Shown in pieces: positions 24,298 to 31,802 of a stretch of DNA of 31,802 nt. Position 1 is the stretch's first letter, and each line of letters starts with the position of its first letter. Source of the DNA: Sperchopsis tessellata (Eukaryota > Arthropoda > Insecta > Coleoptera > Hydrophilidae). A program made the position numbers and the translations under genes. The notes beneath the pieces were generated by a model. It saw nothing but the letters and a program-made list of their open reading frames with translations. It was not told the origin of the DNA and did not search any database. The stretch is taken from assembly GCA_033557685.1 (NCBI GenBank), contig JAWQRN010000303.1:1-31802 (forward strand). The letters are read 5' to 3'.

Positions 24298-24737
24298 ACA
24301 TTTCCGGGGGAAATCCAGAAGACACAATCTACTTAGATTTCAAAAAAGCTATTGACAGTATACTAACTTAAAGGCTAATATAAATTTGTATTAGTGGCAA
24401 ATTTATAAACTGGGTGAGGTTTTTGAGTTATCGAACATACCAGAGTAGAGCAAACGATTCAGTAAATTCAATTCACACAAAGTCCTTAATAGTGTGCCTT
24501 AGAACTCTGTTCCTGCACTTCATTGCTTACATCAGCAATCTAAATAGTGAAATAAAATCAAAATAAGATACTTTGCTGATGGAAAAATTCAGCTAAGGTT
24601 GAAAAAAGTAAATGTAATGTAATGCACTTGGGAAAATTAAATTAAAATTACATCATAAATGGTGTTCAACTAAAATTCGTAATCAAACAGAAAGATCTAG
24701 GTGATATTATGTAGAAAGACATGAAAATCAAAGACGA
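24298..24737 (+). pseudogene. LINE reverse-transcriptase fragment interrupted by a second LINE
   Basis: Plus-strand pieces read GNPEDTIYLDFKKAIDSIL (RT motif A), GKFINWVRFLSYRTYQSRAN, then LFLHFIAYISNLNSEIKSK and RYFADGKIQLRLKKV, where the catalytic FADD has become FADG. The last part reads INGVQLKFVIKQKDLGDIM and KDMKIKDE, where homology stops exactly at the tail of the minus-strand LINE at 24738. Several stops show it is dead. Confidence 0.85.
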
Positions 24738-26700
24738 ATAAGATAAGATTTATTTCTCCAACAATATTTTCATAAAATGTCACAAAAATGCATATGTAAG
24801 GTAAAAATTTCAAAAAAATTCAAATACAATCCGTAAATAACAAACATCTCAATATTATAGATAAAAATGAAACAAATTACAAATGAGTGTTTTCATTGAA
24901 AAAAAAAAAACTATAAAATGAGTGACTCAATAAGAGGCATATCACTTTCTATTAAACTGTGTCTCATTCAATATTTAAAAATCGCAAGGTTGTATAGCTT
25001 TGCACCCCAGTATCCCACGTCCTGATAAGTGGCCTTCAGCCGGTGGTATGGTACTCGATATAATTCTCCATTTCGAATACTGTGAACATGGGATTCATTA
25101 TTTCACTCAAATTCCTCTTTATGAGTGTGAACATACACCACACAGGTAAGTATAAAGGCAGATGGGATGGCAAGTATGTGTTCTCTTTTAAAACTATCTC
25201 TACAGCTGTCTCGATAACCAAGACTACAAAGAACACTAATTGCCTTTTTGGAAGAATGTAGATGGAACGAGCACCCGGTGACATTCCCCACAACAAGAGA
25301 CCGTACGTTGCCAACGAGTAAAAATGTGCAAAATATGCAGTCCTAACACACTGATTCGTTGCCACCATTTGCAGTCTGTACATTGAAAAGAGAGCCGTTG
25401 ACAACCTCTTGACGAGTTCCACCACATGCAGTTGTGAAGCTGATTTCCTGAGCCTTCACAGTATTCATTTTTAGGGTGTTGGCATTAAACCAGCATTCCA
25501 CATCCTCGAGCATCATTCTTGCTTTTGAAATAAGCTCATCCTCCGATCTTGCAGCGACCAAGAGAGAAGGATCATCCGCATACATAATAATTGTCCGACT
25601 TTCTTCCATACCCTGTAGTAAGCTGTTGGTGTCAATAATAAATAAGATTGGCACCAAAATCGAGCGCTTACGTCCGTCAACAAGTTAAAATCGACGAAAC
25701 TGCCAACCGTGCCAACTGACTACCTGCTTTTGATTCGGAAGATATGTTCTTATGAGCCGATACAGGTTACCTCTAATACCATGACGTTACACAGCTCCAA
25801 ATTTGCTGTTTCCTTGGCATCAAAAACTTTTTTCATAAGTCGCAGTATAGCGCTAGTAGTCGACCTTCCCTCCCAGTAACCATGCCGTTCATGGCACATG
25901 AGCTTAAATCCTTCAAAATATTTTATTAACAGAGTTTTAATTTCTATTTCAAAAATCTTGGATATAACAGGAAGAATTGTTATTGGTCATTATTATATAT
26001 TCGATCATCCTTCTTATGCAAATGACACACTCTGACTACCTTAAATTCTTCCGAGCAAACAGTCTCTTCAACACATCTATTAATGATATGGGACAATGGA
26101 GATGCTATCTCCTCCATGATGCTCTTTAGCACAAAAGTTGTCAATCCATATACATCCTGCGTTTGCTCAGGTTTTAGACTTCTGATGAGTGAGACTATCT
26201 CACACTCATTTGTCAGCCGCAAGAAATACGATATTTCATTGTACGGTGATGACTTCAAAAAGGAAGCCCTCAATTCAACCACCCATCGGAATATCTTGTA
26301 CTGTTGCCTCACCAATATCTCTGAAAAACTTTCCTCATATTTGCCTCTAACAGAGATCGGGCAATGTAATCTACATTCCTCTGTTGCCTATCATCAACTA
26401 TCTTCTTCACATACAGTTTCCTGTAAACCACATATGCCTGCCTCGACTGTTCATCCTTCATTACCTTGAAACAGTATTCAGGGCATCAAGAGTCTGCAGC
26501 ATGGATACTATTTCAGGAGAATTATATCTTTTATTTAATAAATAATTTTTCTTTTGCAGGTATAAACATGTTATACAATTCCACAATAGTCCCATGAAAC
26601 AATGAGAAGCTGTCCTCCGCAGTACCAGCATTGAGCATCAGATGCCACTCCACCGCAGCCAATGACTCGTTAAAAAGATGTATATTGCTATCACATATCT
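24738..26700 (-). mobile_element. Jockey-like LINE, 5'-truncated, with 3' tail, decayed
   Basis: Read on the minus strand from about 26700. The linker holds LFHGTIVELYNMFIPAKEK and VMKDEQSRQAYVVYRKLYV. Next comes EIVSLIRSLKPEQTQDVYGL with IMEEIASPLSHIINRCVEE and VVRVCHLHKKDD (25980-26315). The palm follows with LVPILFIIDTNSLLQGMEES and IIMYADDPSLLVAARSEDEL, an intact YADD box (about 25560-25600). The C-terminal part contains YFAHFYSLATYGLLLWGMSP. The element ends with an AATAAA (minus strand, about 24748-24755) and a CTTATCTTATTC tail. Frameshifts and a gap in the palm show it is inactive. It is inserted in the older LINE fragment. Confidence 0.87.
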
Positions 26701-29640
26701 CTGGTTTTAATAATCATCCTTTTGAATTTTGAATTATTTACAGAGGCCAAGGATATTTTTTGCGCCAATTAGAAATGTAAACTGAAAGTTGATATTCTGT
26801 AAGGCAGATTTAACTTTCCAATAGATTATCCCAAAGAAAGTTGAAACATTCATATATGATATTATAATAATCTTTCAAATACTTAATATAAAGAAATTGG
26901 CAAATAATAAAATCAAGTAAAATTATACAACTTTTGCAACAAATCATCTTTCTCACTCACCAATTGGAAACAACCTCTTAAATTTAAAATTAAGGTTATA
27001 GAAAAATAATAAACCATGATATAATTTATTTTTATTTACAAAATATTAATATCAAAGTTGACAAAACTATTTATACTTTGAATATACTTAATAAAATCTT
27101 TTCATATACAGAAATATGAAAATTCATTTTGACGAATCAACAATATTTTACTTAAACAAAAAACTTAACTCATAAAAATTCCAGTGACATAGCATAGGAT
27201 GTATAAACAATGTAGCCTCTAGTCTTATTTATATAATGTTGGTTTATTTTCACTGCTATTGACAATCACCGACACCAGGCTGCCAAATATGCTGTAGCCA
27301 TGTTCCAACTCAAATTGGGTACTTTAACATGCATGTTGTTTCCATTTACGTACAATACAGAAGACCCACTGTTTCCGTACATCTCAGAAGAATTCTAACA
27401 CATACTCTTTCTCTTTATCACAAAAAGCTTGACCGTCCTCGCTCACAAGTCTGTTGATTTATCATTGAGCTATTGAGGGTTTTCTTTCAGGCAAATACAA
27501 TATATTGGTACAAACTAGATAATATAATAATTTATATTAGTGAAATATTTTATATGTTGGAAATAGTGCAACAGAAATAACAGTTTTACTGGAATTCTAC
27601 TAAAATTCTTGTAGGTTCACAACTGCTTCAAACTGTAAATTTTGGAATGCTAACCATGCTATGACACCGAAAAAAATCACATATCATTAGTACTAAAACA
27701 ATTTAATACCCTGCAAAAAATCAACTGCGTAAAATCAATCATTATTTTAATTCTAGTGTTAAAGATTCATTTAACTATTTCGGCTGGTTTAAGATGAACA
27801 ACCTCCTATTCAAGGATTTAAGATATATAATCAGGTGATTTCGTAAAGATTCAGGCAGTTTCAAGTATTTCATTTATTAATTATAGTGGAATTAAGATTA
27901 AATTCAAGCAATATTGATACAACAATCCTAAAAAAAAATGTGCAACTGAACTAGTATACTAAGTAATCAATTACTACTGAACAATACTTGACTGCAACAA
28001 TACTGCTATTGGCAAACATTTTGTTTTACTTGTTACCAGTAAAAGCATTAAATGTCATAGCTGACAGGATAAGGAGTCACTTACTGAACTTCGGTCCCAA
28101 GAAGGTTTATTTCAGATTACTCAACCACTAAATATTGTTGATAATTCAATATTTGTTTGGTTTAAGGGCAACTCAAAACTTGGGTGCTTCAAACTAAAAC
28201 ATTTATGTTTCGATTGAATGTCATTCTAAGGTTCAAAATTGCATATATACTATCTCAAAGAATTTTTGGTGTTATTTTTCAAAAATTATAGGCTCTAAAA
28301 AGCCGAAGATATGACTCAATGTTAAAAACAAACATGTTTTGTTTGAAGCAGCCAATCTTATAGTAAATAATGGTCCATTATACATTAGGTGAAAACAATT
28401 ATAAATAAAATGAACAAAAAAAACAAAATGTATTTCAAAACCAAATGAAGCTCTATTTTACAAATTAAAAATATCTAAAAACCTGACTGCAAGAAATCAC
28501 ACAAATATCTTAATTGCAACTAAAAAAAATATGTCAAATAATTGGAATAAAATAAAAATTAACATTGAGCGAAATCACAATACTTAAACAAATAGTAAAT
28601 AACATAAACAAATCTGGAAATATAGAATTGTGTTATATAATAAATATTAGGTAACCCGTTTTCAAGGTTCGTGTTAAAACAAATTTGTAAGCCTTGTAGT
28701 AAACTAAGTCAGCATTTCGCAGAGGTTCTATATTTGTTATAATATTATATTTCTTTTATAGTCAAGCTTAGGACCAAGACTTTACTTAAAATTAATTACT
28801 AAACTTAGCGGTAGAGCTCCAAACCCACACATACCCAACGATTGCAGGGGGGAAGGTTTAGAGGGATTTATATAGTAAGAAAACTACAATTTTACAGGCT
28901 GCAATAATATTAGAGTAATAAAAAAATATTCCAAATATATTTGATTAAACTAACTTGAATCAGTTGAGAAGTGGTTTATTTAGTATTTTGCTCTGGTAAA
29001 GAATACTCAATCAAAAATTAACACCCAAGATAAACATAGTATTTATAAGTGGCATAAAAAAGGAAACTTTTATTTTTATAGATCCATTATAACACACCTT
29101 AGGAAAAAAACAATTTTTATTCATTTTCTTAGATTTGTTTTACCTCGAACCTCAAAAATTAACAAATAGTTTCTGGTAGCCTGATAATTGGAATATAGTT
29201 AATATTGTATATAGTAGTGATTATAAGACAGATTGCTCTAAATATCTAAAAATGGCAGCCATATTAAAGGAAATATTTTTTTTTAATTTTTACCTTTTTT
29301 TCCATAAAACGAGATGCTATGTTACAAATGTAGATGTTATTTTGTAAAAATGGCAACATTTGACAACTCATTGTGCAAACGCATAAATTTGTCAAAAGCA
29401 ATGTTAAAAAATATAAAATGCATGAATGTTTACCATCCGAGTCATGAAAATTCTACAATTAAAAGGGTGAAAACCGAACTGACTATTTCTTTTTGATCTT
29501 TAAATCATTTTTATTAAAATAGTGTAAAAACAACAATGTGAAAGTTTCATATAGAATATGCTTCTTAAATGATTAAAGAAAATATTGTCCTTTAACAAAT
29601 AATAAGGGATATTGTTGCAAGGTGAAAGGGAAATCCGTTA
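26701..29640. other. AT-rich stretch, no gene recognised
   Basis: Only a 39-codon minus-strand frame near 27275-27391 (MYGNSGSSVLYVNGNNMHVK at its start) looks slightly protein-like. It has no recognised family or splice support. The 60-codon frame at 29314-29496 is not supported either. Confidence 0.45.
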
Positions 29641-29649
29641 AAAACATAT

Positions 29650-30115
29650 AGTGGTAGACACCTACTTGAACTGTATACCTATCTGTACAAGTCAAAAATG
29701 GTTATTATTTGTTTCATATTATTGCCACCTCTATGTTTACATATATAAATCTGGATAGGTGGCACACCAATCAGTACACCTATACAAATTATAAACATCC
29801 AATAATATGAAAATATTACCTTTATAATTTCTCTAGGTGAAGAAAGAAGAATGTGTCAGTGAAAACAAATATTAGGATGATAGATGTGACCTATATGAAA
29901 CACTCAGGATTAAATGATATGTTGTGCTGCCTTGTGAAGGTTGCGATGGAGACTGGTGTAGGAGGTAACATATATTTTCAAGGGACTTTCCAATGAGAGG
30001 ATGTAGGTGTACACCTTGATGGATATACTTTGAATTCACCGGGATATACTAAATACATATATAGTGGATATACACCCGTCAGTGGATGTAAGTATACCAA
30101 ATATTGAACAACAGT
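29650..30115. repeat. Degenerate GGATATAC / GTGTACACC-rich region
   Basis: GGATATAC occurs at about 30020, 30042 and 30065, with related GGATGTAGGTGTACACC at 29999-30015 and GGATGTAAGTATACC at 30086-30100. Around 29650-29790 GTGG-AGACACCTA, TATACCTATCTG, TGGATAGGTGGCACACC and CACCTATAC form loosely inverted copies. No clean unit or boundary was fixed. Confidence 0.35.
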
Positions 30116-30800
30116 ACGCCTCTCATATATTTCTAGATTTCCTGCCATGTCCAGTTTATGGTCTTTAATAAACAAATGTTTGATACGAGATTTCAGATTT
30201 GGGTTTATAACTACAGATAAGATGGCATGCAAAACTGGATCTGTCAGTGCTATGGTTGATACACTGAAGATGGTTCTTTATATTTAGTCCGAAATAACTC
30301 ATTGGTTTGGACAATATAATTTTCTGGTCCCTGTTACAAGATTTAGGGTTAAGTAGATCCTTCTTTCTTGTCAGTATGTTGTGGACAGGTAGGGTAGAAT
30401 ATTAGTTCATGATCCAGACAGGGCAATCCCTTATTTTGGAAACGTTCTAGGGAAAGCTTACTGGGAAATTGGAAGGTAACATATATTCTAATAGAAGGTT
30501 TCTCGGAAAAGATTTTCTGAAATATAGAGGATACATCAATTGGACTTGAAGATCTAAATAAGGTTTATATAAGCTAATGACCTTTCGTTGAGCATGGATT
30601 CCATTACTACAGTATATACCCATTGTTGAGGAATAGTTTGGAGGCAGTCTTAGACAAAGTACACAAGTAGTACATATGCTGGTGGTAAATATTGTAAAGC
30701 TCCATTTGCTTTTGTTTAATTATCCGGGTGATGGTTTTGATTTTCTAGTACATATTGATATCTCCATCTCACTCATAACAGAAAGCACCACCAAGTTGCC
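30116..30800 (-). pseudogene. Possible decayed coding sequence on the minus strand, unidentified
   Basis: The stretch is less AT-rich than its flanks. In shifting minus-strand frames it gives protein-like runs such as NNPGQLGGAFCYE (about 30760-30800), YHQHMYYLCTLSKTASKLFL (about 30630-30690), SLERFQNKGLPCLDHELIF (about 30405-30460) and SVVINPNLKSRIKHLFIKD (about 30160-30220). Several stops and frameshifts break it. No family was recognised; a transposon protein remnant is the simplest explanation. Confidence 0.3.
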
Positions 30801-31399
30801 CAGGGTTATTTACTACATTTACATTTATATGAGGTAAGTCACTGGGTACAAAGGTATGATCAGATCTATTTACTATTCATCTTTTCAGTCCATACTTCAC
30901 AAATATTCATCCTCTAAAATAAATATCAATCTAAGCTATTAATAGGTTGAATGCCGATCATTCCAATTGGTGTGGTGGTTGCGTTACGATTCCTTACTGT
31001 ATTATTTCATTAGCGATGGCTATGAATCGTGTTTCGTGAAGGCTTTGTTTTAACACATGCATTTGTTGGTTTTGCGTGTTTTTTTTCAGTGTAGTTATGA
31101 CATTAATAAATATATATTATTTGTTATTGTGTTTTCAAAGTTATTTGTTAACGTAATGTGACGGTGTATTTCATTTGTATTTCTTAGCATATATTATTGG
31201 AATAAAGATTATTATAGAAAACAGGAATGGAAAGTGGTCTGTGGAAGAAGGAATTGATTATAATAATTGTTACACTGATTTCCTCCATAGCAAACTGCTC
31301 AAAAATTAGTATCTGGTCAAACCTAAATCTAGTAATATGGTCTCAAAACTTCTTTGTATATGTTGCCTATTATATAGATTAAAATTGTACTTTTTTCAG

Positions 31400-31631
31400 A
31401 TCGGATACAAATTACATCTTTAGTGTATCGTCGAGACATACAGATCCACTATTTCCAGTCATATCATTTCATGTTATCATAAACATTATACCAAAAACCA
31501 TAAACTTAACAGTATGGAAAATATCTATAACTATTCTGTGCCTGTACCAATACCAATCACAACCTAATGAGAATGACAACCTCTCATCAAGTCCTATGTT
31601 TCATTTTCTTTCCAATTTTATTTTTTACTGA
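31400..31631 (+). other. Open stretch of 76 codons after an acceptor-like site
   Basis: TACTTTTTTCAG (AG 31398-31399) is followed by a frame open from 31401 to TGA 31629-31631, including SDTNYIFSVSSRHTDPLFPV and LYQYQSQPNENDNLSS. No start codon, partner exon or known domain is seen. It could be an exon, a relic, or chance. Confidence 0.2.
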
Positions 31632-31776
31632 AACGAAATATTCATCAGGTGCTACCTTCATACTGTTGAAAGCCCTTGTTATGGTAATAATTTCATAAAA
31701 TTTAAATTACACCTTTTTAATTCATATAAGTATATTGTAGCTTGAAAATGACCTGAATGATCAACACTAATCGCAC

Positions 31777-31802
31777 TTATATATATATATATATATATAT
31801 AT
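31777..31802. repeat. (TA)n microsatellite at the window edge
   Basis: Uninterrupted TA repeats run to the last base, so the true length is unknown. Confidence 0.9.

Noticed and set aside
26083..26469. 128-codon plus-strand frame
   Set aside because: Shadow of the minus-strand LINE whose RT motifs are clear in the opposite strand.

Overview
The window looks like AT-rich nuclear DNA of an insect. The evidence is canonical GT-AG introns, long AT-rich introns and 3' UTRs with AATAAA signals, and a dense load of decayed insect-type transposons: several non-LTR retrotransposon families, mariner, Tc1-like, piggyBac-like, a hAT-type MITE and foldback elements. A beetle is plausible but the sequence does not prove an order.

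Layout. From 1 to about 8.0 kb there are only mobile-element remains, several of them nested. These are a minus-strand LINE fragment (1-621), a Tc1 transposase tail (673-786), a minus-strand reverse-transcriptase scrap (about 2285-2430), and a plus-strand jockey-like LINE (about 2546-5790) split by an unidentified insertion (about 3256-3724) and by a complete-ended but dead mariner (4609-5690). A Tc1-like element on the minus strand with matching ends follows (6448-7824), itself split by a 249-bp hAT-type MITE (7216-7464).

From about 8.3 to 18.4 kb lies the one gene identified with confidence, the 3' half of the insect paxillin gene on the plus strand. Its exons are 8928-9311 (LD5 motif, LIM1, start of LIM2), 9875-10105 (rest of LIM2, start of LIM3), then one of two alternative terminal exons. 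The exon at 12254-12352 completes LIM3 with a different second zinc finger and ends in an acidic tail. The exon at 16354-16620 completes the canonical LIM3 and LIM4. The exons for LD1-LD4 are not in the window. A less AT-rich block just upstream (8281-8927) could be an internal promoter for a LIM-only product. The long last intron carries a foldback element (14104-14406) and a piggyBac pseudogene (about 15025-15505).

From 18.6 to 31.8 kb there is no recognised conserved gene. The region holds a LINE fragment (18617-19560), a 57-bp-armed inverted repeat (22673-22962) beside an approximately 88-bp direct repeat, one credible unidentified minus-strand terminal exon coding an acidic, probably coiled-coil protein (23763-24082), and a LINE remnant (24298-24737) into which a younger minus-strand LINE (24738-about 26700) was inserted. 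The last 5 kb is mostly featureless AT-rich DNA ending in a (TA)n tract.

No operon-like system, CRISPR array, RNA gene or clearly new biological system was seen. The most interesting biology is the choice between two paxillin C-termini, and the most interesting structure is the set of nested insertions with readable ends.
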